Under the pieces are notes generated by a model, which had not been told where the DNA came from, did no database searches, and saw only the letters and a program-made list of their open reading frames with translations. The position numbers and the translations under genes are program-made. Source: Streptomyces fungicidicus (GTDB lineage: Bacteria > Actinomycetota > Actinomycetes > Streptomycetales > Streptomycetaceae). From it: 64,000 bases of DNA. The stretch covers positions 124,001-188,000 of the forward strand of contig NZ_CP023408.1 of the NCBI RefSeq assembly GCF_003665435.1, in the 5' to 3' direction. Below are positions 17,238 to 25,781 of this stretch, piece by piece; position 1 is the first letter of the stretch, and each line of letters begins with the position of its first letter.

Positions 17238-19871
17238 ATGACGGAGATACGGCCCTCGGCCGCCCCCTCGGCCGCCCTGTGGGAGCGCGACGAGGAAGTC
17301 GCCGCCCTCGCCCGGGCCGTCGACACCCTCTGCGCGGACCGCTCCTCGCCCGGCGGCCTGCTGGTGCTCCGCGGCGAGGCCGGACTCGGCAAGACCGCGC
17401 TGCTCGCCGAGACCCGCCGCATCGCCGAACGGCGCGGCTGCACCGTGTGGTCGGCCCGCGGCGGCGAGACCCTGCGCTCCGTCCCCTTCAACGTCGTGCG
17501 CCAGCTCCTGCAGCCCGCACTGGTGTCGATGCTGCCGGAGGAGGCCCGCGAGTACCTCGGAGACTGGTACGACATCGCCGGACCCGCCCTCGGCATCACC
17601 GACCCCGGCGACCGGCACGCCGACCCGCAGGGCGTCTGCGAGGGACTGGTCGCCGCCGTACGCCGGCTGGCCCGCAGGGACTGGCCGCTGGTGCTGCTCA
17701 TCGACGACGCCCACTGGGCCGACCAGGAGACCCTGTACTGGCTCGCCGCCTTCGCCGAACGGCTGGCCGACCTGTCCGTCCTCGTCGTGGTCGCCCGCCG
17801 GCCCGGCGAGATCTCCGGAGTGAGCGCCGGACACCTTGACGCCGTGGCCGCCGCCGGACTCACCCGGGCCACCCTGGGCGAGAACGCCGACGCCGCCTTC
17901 TGCCGCGAGGTGTGGGCCGTCACCGGCGGCAACCCCTACGAGACCGTCGAACTCCTCGCCAAGGTGCAGGACAGCGAACTCGAACCCGTCGAGGCCCACG
18001 CCGGCGAACTGCGCGACCTCAACCGCTCCGCCCGCGGCGGCGGACTCGTCGCCCGGCTGGAACAACTCGGCATCGACGCCACCCGGTTCGCCTGGGCGGC
18101 CGCCATTCTCGGCAACGACATCACCGTCGCGCTGGTGGCCCGGCTCGCCACGCTGAACGTCGACGACGCCGCCCGCTGCGCCGAACTCCTGCGCAGCGCC
18201 CGCATCCTCACCGCTCCCGACCCGGCCGCCGGCCGCGCCGGGACGGCCGACCTCGAGTTCGTCCACCCGCTGATCGCCACCGCCGTCTACAACTCCATCC
18301 CCGACGCCCTGCGCCGCGCCATGCACGGCATCGCCGCCCGCATCGTCACCGACTCCGGGCGCGGCGCCGCGTCGGCCGCCCGCCACCTCCTCGAAGTGCA
18401 CCCGGACGACGACGAGGAACTCGTCTGGCAGTTGCGCGAGGCGGCCCGCGAACACCTCGCCGTCGGCGCCCCCGACGCGGCCCGCCGCTGCCTGGAACGC
18501 GCCCTGGAGGAACCGCCCCGCCCCGAGGTCCACGCCCACGTCCTCTACGAACTGGGCTGCGCCACCTTCCTCACCGCACCCGCCCGCACCATCGGCCATC
18601 TGCGGACCGCCCTCGGCATGCCCGGCCTCGACGGCGACCGCCGGGTGGACGCCGTGGTCCGCCTCTCCCAGGCCCTGCTCCACAACGACCAGATGGAGGA
18701 GGCCGTCCGCACCGTCGAGGCGGAGGCCGCCCGGCTGGAACCCGGCCCCGCCCGGATGCGGCTGCAGGCCGTGCGGTTCATGTGGGAGGGGCTCGTCGCC
18801 GGCGAGACCGGCTCACCCGGCCGCTCCGAGCGCCTCGCCGAACTCGCCGCCACCTGCACCGGCCGCGACAACTCCGAACGCGCGCTGCTCATCCTGCGCG
18901 GCTTCGACGCCATGATGCGCGGCGAGAACGCCGAGGAGGTCGTCGAGGTCTGCGACCGCGCCCTGGTCAACGGCCGCCTGGCACCGGGCCTCGGCTGGAC
19001 CGACTCAGAGTGGGGCGTCGAGCTCCTGCTGATGCTGGCGAGCGCCTACGCCTACACCGACCGCCTGGACCGCGCCGACAGCCTCTACAACGAGGCCCTG
19101 CACGCCTACGAGACGGCCGGCTGGAGCGGGGGCCACCTGGTCCTGGCCCACGCCTACGTGGGGCTCGGCCACCGCAGGCGCGGCCGGCTGGAGGCGGCGG
19201 AGCAGTCGCTGCGCGAGTCCCTGCGCCTGGCCGAACGCGTCGGCCGCGGACTGCCCTTGTACTGGACGGCCACCTGCAACCTCGTCGACACCCTGCTCGC
19301 CCGCGGCCACGCGGAAGCGGCCTGGGAGGTGGCGGAACGCCACGGCTTCGCACCGCCCTACCCGTCCACCATCGTGCTGCCCGACCCGCGTTCGGTGCGC
19401 GGCCGGCTGCTGCTCGCCGTCGGCCGCACCAAGGACGGCGTCAACGAGCTGGAGGCGGCCGAGAAGGCGGCCGCCGCCCGCGGCCACCACAACCCGGTGC
19501 ACCTCTTCGCCGCCGCGGACCTCGCCCGGGCCCTCGCGGCCGAGGACCCGGCCCGCGCCGCCCGGCTGGCCGTCGACCTCCGCCGCAGGGCCGAACGCCT
19601 CGGCACGGACACCGCGATAGGCGAGGCCCTGCGCGTCGCCGCCGCACTGGAGACCGGCCAGCGCGCAGTCCGCCTCGCCGCCCAGGCGGTCACCTACCTG
19701 GAGTCCTCACCCTGCCAGTACGAACACGCCGCGGCCCGCGTCGAGTACGGCATCCTCGCCCGCTCCGTCCCCGACCTCGAACGCGGCCTCGCACTGGCCC
19801 GCTCCTGCGGCGCGGACGGCCTGGCGAAGCGCGCCCGCGAGGAACTCGGCACGAGTGCGGGACTGCGTTAG
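17238..19871 (+). CDS. Large AAA/LuxR-type (LAL-like) ATPase lacking the C-terminal HTH
   Basis: The 877-residue protein resembles large ATP-binding LuxR regulators: Walker A in RGEAGLGKTALL (about residue 45), Walker B in LLIDDAHWADQETLYWLA (about 155), a winged-helix-like region and a long alpha-helical repeat region with TPR-like spacing. These regulators usually end in a LuxR HTH. Here the frame stops at REELGTSAGLR, at about the point where the HTH would begin. The stop is followed 14 bases later by the convergent pcaL end, so no room remains. Start ATG 17238 has GGGGAGG 7 bases upstream. It could be a signalling ATPase acting through a partner, or a truncated regulator. Confidence 0.75.
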   Translation: MTEIRPSAAPSAALWERDEEVAALARAVDTLCADRSSPGGLLVLRGEAGLGKTALLAETRRIAERRGCTVWSARGGETLRSVPFNVVRQLLQPALVSMLPEEAREYLGDWYDIAGPALGITDPGDRHADPQGVCEGLVAAVRRLARRDWPLVLLIDDAHWADQETLYWLAAFAERLADLSVLVVVARRPGEISGVSAGHLDAVAAAGLTRATLGENADAAFCREVWAVTGGNPYETVELLAKVQDSELEPVEAHAGELRDLNRSARGGGLVARLEQLGIDATRFAWAAAILGNDITVALVARLATLNVDDAARCAELLRSARILTAPDPAAGRAGTADLEFVHPLIATAVYNSIPDALRRAMHGIAARIVTDSGRGAASAARHLLEVHPDDDEELVWQLREAAREHLAVGAPDAARRCLERALEEPPRPEVHAHVLYELGCATFLTAPARTIGHLRTALGMPGLDGDRRVDAVVRLSQALLHNDQMEEAVRTVEAEAARLEPGPARMRLQAVRFMWEGLVAGETGSPGRSERLAELAATCTGRDNSERALLILRGFDAMMRGENAEEVVEVCDRALVNGRLAPGLGWTDSEWGVELLLMLASAYAYTDRLDRADSLYNEALHAYETAGWSGGHLVLAHAYVGLGHRRRGRLEAAEQSLRESLRLAERVGRGLPLYWTATCNLVDTLLARGHAEAAWEVAERHGFAPPYPSTIVLPDPRSVRGRLLLAVGRTKDGVNELEAAEKAAAARGHHNPVHLFAAADLARALAAEDPARAARLAVDLRRRAERLGTDTAIGEALRVAAALETGQRAVRLAAQAVTYLESSPCQYEHAAARVEYGILARSVPDLERGLALARSCGADGLAKRAREELGTSAGLR

Positions 19872-19885
19872 AGGAGATCCCCCGG

Positions 19886-21004
19886 CTACTCGTCCTCCTC
19901 CGCCAGCACCCGCTGGGCGGTCGCGAAGGCCGAGTTGGCCGCCGGGACGCCGCAGTACACGGCCGTCTGCAGCAGCACCGCGCCGATCTCCTCGGGGGTG
20001 AGCCCGTTGCGGCGTGCCGCGCGGACGTGCAGGGCGAGTTCGTCGTAGTGACCGTGGGCGACCAGCGCGGTGAGCGTGATCATGCTGCGTTCGCGGCGGG
20101 TGAGCGCCGGATCGGTCCAGATCTCGCCCCAGGCGTAGCGGGAGATGAAGTCTTGAAAGCGCGCCGTGAACGGGGTCTGCCGGGCCTGCGCCCGGTCCAC
20201 GTGGGCGTCGCCCAGCACCTCCCGGCGCACCTCCATCCCGCGCCGGGCGGCCCCGCCGAAGTGCGTCCGCAGCGCCGCGAGCACCGCCTCGGGGCGCTCC
20301 GCCGGCGCCAGGTGCGAGGCCCCCGGGATCTCCACCAGCGCGGCGTCCGGCACGGCGTCCGCGATCTCCCGCAGATGCCCGGGCGGCGTCGCCGGGTCCT
20401 CCCGGCCGGCCACCAGCAGCGTCGGCACGGAGATCTCTGCGAGCCGCTCCCGCAGATCGAACGCGGCCAGCGCGTCGCAGCAGGCGGCGTACGCCTCCGG
20501 GTCGGCCTCCCGATGGTCCCGGACCAGCCGCGGAACGGTGAAACCGGGGGTGAACCAGCGGGCGTCCGCGCCCTCCGCGAGCCCGGCGAGCCCCTCGTCC
20601 CGCACCCGCGCGGCCCGCTCCCGCCACGGCCCGGCGCCGTTGAAGTGCGCCGAGGAACAGATCACCGCCAGCGACGACAGCCGCTCCGGACGGTGCACCG
20701 CCAGATGCAGCCCCACCGCGCCGCCCAGCGAGACGCCCGCGTAGGCGAACCGTTCGACGCCGAGCGAGTCGGCGAGCGCGAGCACCAGATCGGCGAGGTC
20801 GCCGACGGTCGCTCCCGGACCGATCAGCCCCGGCGCCGAACCGCCGTGTCCCGGCAGGTCCCAGCGCACCACCCGGTGGGCGGCGGACAGTTCGGGCGCC
20901 ACCTTGTCCCACAGGGCGTACGAGGTGCCGAGCGAGGGGCCCAGGAGCAGCGGGGGAGCGGAAGCGGGGCCTTCGGCACGGTGGTCGAGGAGGGTGTCGG
21001 TCAA
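19886..21004 (-). CDS. pcaL: PcaL, fused 3-oxoadipate enol-lactonase / 4-carboxymuconolactone decarboxylase
   Basis: PcaL carries out two successive steps of protocatechuate breakdown. The N-terminal alpha/beta-hydrolase domain (1-250) has the nucleophile elbow YAGVSLGGAVGL and VAGREDPATPP and hydrolyses the enol-lactone. The C-terminal domain (about 260-372) has the carboxymuconolactone decarboxylase pattern ITLTALVAHGHYDELALHVRAA and QTAVYCGVPAANSAF. The fusion is normal in actinobacteria. The start is a TTG at 21004 that overlaps the pcaB stop (TTGA); no ATG or GTG occurs nearby before the LLDHRAEG segment, so TTG is inferred. Last gene of the pca operon. Confidence 0.9.
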   Translation of the reverse strand: MTDTLLDHRAEGPASAPPLLLGPSLGTSYALWDKVAPELSAAHRVVRWDLPGHGGSAPGLIGPGATVGDLADLVLALADSLGVERFAYAGVSLGGAVGLHLAVHRPERLSSLAVICSSAHFNGAGPWRERAARVRDEGLAGLAEGADARWFTPGFTVPRLVRDHREADPEAYAACCDALAAFDLRERLAEISVPTLLVAGREDPATPPGHLREIADAVPDAALVEIPGASHLAPAERPEAVLAALRTHFGGAARRGMEVRREVLGDAHVDRAQARQTPFTARFQDFISRYAWGEIWTDPALTRRERSMITLTALVAHGHYDELALHVRAARRNGLTPEEIGAVLLQTAVYCGVPAANSAFATAQRVLAEEDE

Positions 21005-22338
21005 CGTCGCTCCAGGGCAGAGTCGGTGAGGGCTCCCGCGGAGCCGGTGTAGCGGGCGGGGTCGGTCGCGTCGGCGAGGTCGACGCCGAGTTCCTCCGAC
21101 TCGGTCTCCCCGGCGAGCAGTTCGGCGAGGGGACGGCCCTCCTCGGGGGCCCGCCGCGCCACCCGGGTGAGCAGCTCCTTCGCACGGGCGCGGCCGAGGA
21201 CCGGCGCCAGTTCGGCGGAGAGCCGCTCGGAGACGATCAGCCCGTGGGTGAGTCCCAGGTGTTCGCGCATCGCCTCCGGGCGCACCCGCAGCCCCTCGGT
21301 CAGTTCGGCCGCGTCCCGGGCGGCGCCGCCCACCAGACGCAGCAGGTCCCGCAGCGGCTCCCACTCGGCGTGCCAGGCCCCGGCCGGCCGTTCGTCCTCG
21401 GCCACCAGCGAGCCGTACAGGGTGGCCGCGAGCTGCGGGGCCCGCCGGGCCGCCGCAGCGATCAGCGTCGAGCGGACCGGATTGGCCTTGTGCGGCATGG
21501 CGGAGGAGCCGCCGCCGCTGCCCTCGGCGACCTCCGCGATCTCGGTGCGGGAGAGGGTGAGGACGTCCACCGCGAATTTGCCCAGGGCGCCGGCGGCGAA
21601 GGCGAGACAGCCGGCCAGGTCGGCGACCGGCGTACGCAGCGTGTGCCACGGCAACGGCGGTTCGACGAGCCCCAGTTCACGTGCGTACGCGCCCGGCAGC
21701 GCGGTGGCGTCCGCGGCCCCGTACGCGGAGAAGGCGGCCAGCGTGCCGGCCGCGCCGCCGAGCTGGGCGGGCAGGGAGGCGCGCACCGCGGTCACCCGGT
21801 CCCGGGCGTCCAGCACCAGCGACCGCCACCCGGCCGCCTTCAGCCCGAACGTCGTCGGCACCGCGTGCTGGGTGAGGGTGCGGCCCGGCATCGGGGTGTC
21901 ACGGTGCTCGGCGGCCAGCGCGGCCAGGGCCCGCCCGCAGCGTTCGAGGTCGGCGAGGACCGGGCCGAGCGCGCGGCGGGCGACCAGCATCATCGCCGTG
22001 TCCATGATGTCCTGGCTGGTCGCGCCCCGGTGCACATACGGGCCGTACTCCCCGCCGGCCGCCCGGGTCAGCTCCGCGACCAGCGGGATCACCGGATTCC
22101 CGGCGGCGCGCGCCCGCCCGGCGAGGGACGCGATGTCGAAACCGTCCGGGCCGGCCGCCTCCGTCACCGCCGCGGCCGCCTCCGCCGGGGCCAGCCCCAG
22201 CGCGGCCTGCGCACGGGTCAGCGCGGACTCCGCGTCGAGCAGCGCCCGCAGGAACGCCGCGTCCGACGTCTCGGCGGCGGCCGGGGAACCGGCCCAGCCG
22301 GGGGCGAGCAGACCGGCGCCGTGATCGGCTGATGTCAC
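21001..22338 (-). CDS. pcaB: PcaB, 3-carboxy-cis,cis-muconate cycloisomerase
   Basis: PcaB cyclises carboxymuconate to 4-carboxymuconolactone after ring cleavage. It belongs to the fumarase/aspartase superfamily; the signature GSSAMPHKANPVRS is present in the second half (about 285-300), with RGATSQDIMDTA and GRTLTQHAVPTTFG earlier. The length of 445 residues is normal. GTG 22338 overlaps the pcaG stop by 4 bases (GTGA), so translation is coupled. Confidence 0.93.
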   Translation of the reverse strand: MTSADHGAGLLAPGWAGSPAAAETSDAAFLRALLDAESALTRAQAALGLAPAEAAAAVTEAAGPDGFDIASLAGRARAAGNPVIPLVAELTRAAGGEYGPYVHRGATSQDIMDTAMMLVARRALGPVLADLERCGRALAALAAEHRDTPMPGRTLTQHAVPTTFGLKAAGWRSLVLDARDRVTAVRASLPAQLGGAAGTLAAFSAYGAADATALPGAYARELGLVEPPLPWHTLRTPVADLAGCLAFAAGALGKFAVDVLTLSRTEIAEVAEGSGGGSSAMPHKANPVRSTLIAAAARRAPQLAATLYGSLVAEDERPAGAWHAEWEPLRDLLRLVGGAARDAAELTEGLRVRPEAMREHLGLTHGLIVSERLSAELAPVLGRARAKELLTRVARRAPEEGRPLAELLAGETESEELGVDLADATDPARYTGSAGALTDSALERR

Positions 22339-22940
22339 TGGAACTCCAGGAAGACCGTCTCGCCTTCGCCCTGAAGGCGGATGTCGAAACGGTACGTGCC
22401 CGCGCCCTCCTCGCCCGCGACCAGCGTGTCGCGACGGCCGGTGCCGAGCCGGGACAGCAGCGGGTCCGCCGCCAGCGCCGCCTCGTCGCCCGGCAGGTAG
22501 ATCCGGGTGAACAGGTGCACCAGCAGCCCGCGCGCGAAGACGCACACACTGAGGTACGGGGCGCTCCGGCCGCGCGCCCCGGGGCGCAGGGTGCGGGCGT
22601 ACCAGTGGCCGTTCGCGTCGGTCTGGATCCGCCCGAAGCCGGTGAACTCCACGCCGTTGCGGCCCAGGAAGCCGCCGCTCGCCGGATCCCGCCGCATCGA
22701 ACCGTCCGCCGCCGGCACGTTCCCGCCGGGGTCCGGCCCCCACAGCTCCAGCAGCGCGTCCGGCAGCGGCCGGCCCTCGCCGTCGTACACGTACCCGTGC
22801 ACGGTGACGGTGTCCGGGTGGCCGGCGGGCGCGATGTCCTCGCCGCCGGGGAACGGCAGCGCGTACCCGTAGAAGGGCCCGACGGTGTGCGAGGGGGTGG
22901 GCGGCACGTTCCCCGGGCCGGTGGTGTCGATCCTCGTCAT
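22335..22940 (-). CDS. pcaG: PcaG, protocatechuate 3,4-dioxygenase alpha subunit
   Basis: This 201-residue subunit forms the ring-cleaving dioxygenase with PcaH. It has the intradiol dioxygenase fold: PSHTVGPFYGYALPFPGG near the N-terminus, VHGYVYDGEGRPLPDALLELWGPD and GFGRIQTDANGHWYART. It lacks the iron-ligand HIH pair, as expected for the alpha subunit. ATG 22940 lies 5 bases after the pcaH stop. Confidence 0.92.
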   Translation of the reverse strand: MTRIDTTGPGNVPPTPSHTVGPFYGYALPFPGGEDIAPAGHPDTVTVHGYVYDGEGRPLPDALLELWGPDPGGNVPAADGSMRRDPASGGFLGRNGVEFTGFGRIQTDANGHWYARTLRPGARGRSAPYLSVCVFARGLLVHLFTRIYLPGDEAALAADPLLSRLGTGRRDTLVAGEEGAGTYRFDIRLQGEGETVFLEFQ

Positions 22941-22945
22941 GGTGG

Positions 22946-23725
22946 TCAGCGCCCTTCTTCCGTCCAGGTGGCCCGCGGCCCGTCCAGCACGATGTCCCAG
23001 TGGTAGCCGAGCGAGAACTCCGGCACCGAGAGGCTGTGGTCGTACGTCGCGACCAGCCGCTGCCGCGCCGCGTCGTCGGTCACGGACTGCAGGATCGGGT
23101 CGTACGGGAAGAGCGGGTCGCCCGGGAAGTACATCTGCGTCACCAGCCGCTGGGTGAAGGCGGAGCCGAAGACGGAGAAGTGGATGTGCGCCGGGCGCCA
23201 GGCGTTGACGTGGTTGCGCCAGGGGTACGGGCCCGGCTGGACGGTGGTGAAGCGGTAGAAGCCGTGGTCGTCGCTGAGGGTGCGGCCCACACCGGTGAAG
23301 TTCGGGTCCAGCGGGGCGTCGTGCTGCTCGCGCCGATGGGCGTACCGCCCGGCCGAGTTGGCCTGCCAGACCTCCACCAGCTGGCCGCGCACGGGGCGGC
23401 CGTCCCGGTCCAGCAGCCGGCCGGAGACGGTGATGCGCTCACCGACGGGCTCACCGGTGTGCTGCCGGGTCAGATCGTTGTCGGTCTCGGTGATGTCGCG
23501 CTCCCCGAAGGCGGGGGACGACAGCTCCACCAGCTCCGGGTCCTGCGAGACGTCGATGGCGACCGGCGGCCGCGACGGGTGGCGCAGCACCGAGGAGCGG
23601 TAGGGCGCGTAGCCGCGGCGCGGATGGTGCTCGACAGGCGCGCGGCCGGCGACCCGCTTCTCGTACGCGGCGTGCTCGGCCGCGATCTCCTGGTCGATGT
23701 CGGCTTGTGTCAGCACGTCGGTCAC
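22946..23725 (-). CDS. pcaH: PcaH, protocatechuate 3,4-dioxygenase beta subunit (iron site)
   Basis: The catalytic subunit binds non-haem Fe(III) and opens protocatechuate between the two hydroxyls. The 259-residue protein shows ITVSGRLLDRDGRPVRGQLV, the iron-ligand Tyr in PGPYPWRNHVNAW and the two His ligands in RPAHIHFSVFG. GTG 23725 (VTDVLTQADIDQE) overlaps the pcaJ stop as GTGA. In S. coelicolor, as I recall it, pcaF lies between pcaJ and pcaH; here the direct 4-base overlap shows that it is absent at this place. Confidence 0.92.
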   Translation of the reverse strand: MTDVLTQADIDQEIAAEHAAYEKRVAGRAPVEHHPRRGYAPYRSSVLRHPSRPPVAIDVSQDPELVELSSPAFGERDITETDNDLTRQHTGEPVGERITVSGRLLDRDGRPVRGQLVEVWQANSAGRYAHRREQHDAPLDPNFTGVGRTLSDDHGFYRFTTVQPGPYPWRNHVNAWRPAHIHFSVFGSAFTQRLVTQMYFPGDPLFPYDPILQSVTDDAARQRLVATYDHSLSVPEFSLGYHWDIVLDGPRATWTEEGR

Positions 23726-24366
23726 GACAGGCCCTCCCCGAGGGTGAGTTCGGCTCCGGTCTTGGCGGTGATCTCCCCGGCGGAGACGCCGGGAGCGGTC
23801 TCGGTGAGGACGAGGCCGTCGCCGGTGACGTCGAGGACGCCGAGGTCGGTGATGATGCGGTCCACGCACCTCTTGCCGGTCAGCGGCAGCGTGCACTCCG
23901 CGACGATCTTCGGCGAGCCGTCCTTCGCGGTGTGGGTCATCACCACGATCACCGTGCGGGCGCCGTGCACCAGGTCCATCGCGCCGCCGATGCCGGTGAC
24001 GAGCCTGCCGGGTATCGCCCAGTTGGCCAGGTCACCGCGTCCGGACACCTGCATCGCGCCGAGGACGGCGACATCGATGTGCCCGCCGCGGATCATCGAG
24101 AACGACAGCGCCGAGTCGAAGAAGGAGGCGCCGGGAAGGACCGTGACGGTCTCCTTCCCGGCGTTGATCAGGTCCGGGTCGACGGCGTCCTCGGCCGGGT
24201 ACGGGCCGGTGCCCAGGATGCCGTTCTCGCTCTCCAGCACCACCTCGACACCGGGCGGGAGGTGGTTGGGGATCAGCGTGGGCAGGCCGATGCCCAGGTT
24301 GACGTACTGGCCGTCGCGCAGTTCGCGGGCCGCCCGCGCGGCCATCTCCTCCCGTGTCCAGGCCAT
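23722..24366 (-). CDS. pcaJ: PcaJ, 3-oxoadipate CoA-transferase beta subunit
   Basis: PcaI and PcaJ move CoA from succinyl-CoA to 3-oxoadipate. The 214-residue beta subunit carries the catalytic glutamate in VVLESENGILGTGP, plus GLGIGLPT-like YVNLGIGLPTLIPN and GAMQVSGRGDLANW. ATG 24366 shares its first base with the end of the pcaI stop (TGATG). The product, 3-oxoadipyl-CoA, then needs a thiolase (PcaF), which this operon lacks. Confidence 0.92.
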   Translation of the reverse strand: MAWTREEMAARAARELRDGQYVNLGIGLPTLIPNHLPPGVEVVLESENGILGTGPYPAEDAVDPDLINAGKETVTVLPGASFFDSALSFSMIRGGHIDVAVLGAMQVSGRGDLANWAIPGRLVTGIGGAMDLVHGARTVIVVMTHTAKDGSPKIVAECTLPLTGKRCVDRIITDLGVLDVTGDGLVLTETAPGVSAGEITAKTGAELTLGEGLS

Positions 24367-25121
24367 CAGCCGCTCACCGTCCGCCGCTCGATCCGCTTGT
24401 CCGCCGCCTGTTCGGGCGTGAGGGCCACCACCCGCCGCACGAAGACGCCCGGCAGGTGCACCGCGTCCGGGTCGAGGGCGCCGGGCTCGACCAGTTCTTC
24501 CACCTCCGCGACCGTCACCCGGCCCGCCATCGCGGCGAGGGGGTTGAAGTTGCGGGCGGACTTGCCGAACACCAGGTTCCCGTGCCGGTCCCCCCTGGCC
24601 GCCCGCACCAGCGCGTAGTCGGTGCGGATGCCCCGCTCCAGCACGTACTCCGTGCCGTCGAACTCCCGGACCTCCTTCGGGGGCGACGCGAGCGTCACCC
24701 CGCCGGAACCGTCGTAGCGCCAGGGCAGCCCGCCCTCGGCGACCTGGGTGCCCACCCCGGCCGGCGTGTAGAACGCCGGGATGCCGGCGCCCCCGGCGCG
24801 CAGCCGCTCCGCGAGGGTGCCCTGCGGAATCAGCTCCACCTCCAGCTCACCGGAGAGGTACTGGCGCGCGAACTCCTTGTTCGCGCCGATGTAGGAACCG
24901 GTCACCCGGGCGATACGGCCCGCCGCCAGCAGCACCGCGAGCCCGGACTCCAGGGCCCCGCAGTTGTTCGAGACGACCGACAAGCCGCCGACGCCCCGCT
25001 CGTGCAGTGCCTGGATCAGCACGTTCGGCACACCGCTGAGGCCGAAGCCGCCCACCGCCAGCGACGCGCCGTCCGGCACGTCGGCCAGCGCCTCCGCGGC
25101 GGAGGCGAAGACCTTGTCCAT
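24366..25121 (-). CDS. pcaI: PcaI, 3-oxoadipate CoA-transferase alpha subunit
   Basis: This is the first gene of the pca operon, 251 residues. The CoA-transferase family I alpha motif GGFGLSGVPNVLI lies near residues 24-36, followed by LSVVSNNCG and GSYIGANKEFARQYLSGELEVELIPQGTLAERLRAGGAGIPAFYTPAGVGT. Transcription runs leftward from the 144-base gap shared with pcaV, which holds two operator-like palindromes. Confidence 0.92.
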   Translation of the reverse strand: MDKVFASAAEALADVPDGASLAVGGFGLSGVPNVLIQALHERGVGGLSVVSNNCGALESGLAVLLAAGRIARVTGSYIGANKEFARQYLSGELEVELIPQGTLAERLRAGGAGIPAFYTPAGVGTQVAEGGLPWRYDGSGGVTLASPPKEVREFDGTEYVLERGIRTDYALVRAARGDRHGNLVFGKSARNFNPLAAMAGRVTVAEVEELVEPGALDPDAVHLPGVFVRRVVALTPEQAADKRIERRTVSG

Positions 25122-25163
25122 CCGAGGAACCCCATCCCTTGCCAGGCGACCCGCTCAGCATTT

Positions 25164-25179
25164 AGTCAGCGCACTGAGT
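25164..25179. promoter_or_regulatory. Possible PcaV operator, pcaI side
   Basis: AGTCAGCGCACTGAGT is an imperfect palindrome (6 of 8 pairs) 43 bases before the pcaI start. It shares the TCAG/TGCACTGA core with the second site. MarR-family proteins bind such 14-20 bp palindromes. Confidence 0.55.
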
Positions 25180-25230
25180 ATCTGCACGAGATGATGCCCC
25201 TGTCCAGTACTGTTCAGAGGTCCCATGAAA

Positions 25231-25244
25231 ATCAGTGCACCGAT
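25231..25244. promoter_or_regulatory. Possible PcaV operator, pcaV side
   Basis: ATCAGTGCACCGAT is palindromic around GTGCAC with one mismatched pair. It lies 21 bases before the pcaV start and 110 bases before pcaI, so it could serve autoregulation. Confidence 0.5.
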
Positions 25245-25265
25245 GAAATGACCGGGGGAGCGCTC

Positions 25266-25781
25266 ATGGCCGCCGTGGATCTCACCACCCATCCCGGGCA
25301 TCTGGCCCGGCGGCTCCAGCAGGCGCACCACCTGCTGTGGAACACGATGGTCTCGGAGGAGACCACCTCGCCGCAGTTCGCGGTCCTCAACGCGCTCGTC
25401 GCCGAGCCCGGGCTGGACCAGCGCACCGTGGGGGAGCGGGTCGGGCTGGACCGCTCCACCGTCGCCGAGGTGATCGGCCGGCTGATCCGGCGCGGACTGC
25501 TGGACAAGGTCCGCGACCCGGGGGACGGCCGCCGCTTCCTGCTGCGCCTCACCGGCGACGGTGAGCGCACCCACCGGAGGCTGACCGTGCGCACCGCGCG
25601 GATGAACCAGGTGCTGCTGGCCCCCCTCGACCCGGGGGAGCAGGCGGTGTTCATCGACCTCATCCGGCGCGTGGCGGACGCGGCCGAGGGGCTGCGCGAC
25701 CCCGCCCCCTCCCTGACCGCCCCCGCTGACCCGGCGGACCGCTCCGGTCAGTCCGCCTCCGCGTACACCACCCACACCTGA
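25266..25781 (+). CDS. pcaV: PcaV, MarR-family repressor of the pca operon
   Basis: PcaV represses the divergent pca operon and is released by protocatechuate. The 171-residue protein has the MarR fold: LARRLQQAHHLLWNTMV, then the winged HTH LDQRTVGERVGLDRSTVAEVIGRLIRRGLLDKVRDPGDGRRFLLRLT with the DxRxxxL wing motif, and a helical dimer region. ATG 25266 follows GGGGGAG by 5 bases. Its last 34 bases overlap the end of the convergent DUF3048 gene. Confidence 0.88.
   Translation: MAAVDLTTHPGHLARRLQQAHHLLWNTMVSEETTSPQFAVLNALVAEPGLDQRTVGERVGLDRSTVAEVIGRLIRRGLLDKVRDPGDGRRFLLRLTGDGERTHRRLTVRTARMNQVLLAPLDPGEQAVFIDLIRRVADAAEGLRDPAPSLTAPADPADRSGQSASAYTTHT

Noticed and set aside
17912..21052. 1046-codon forward ORF
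   Set aside because: It overlaps the ATPase and pcaL genes in the wrong frame, and its Arg/Pro-rich composition has no domain motifs.
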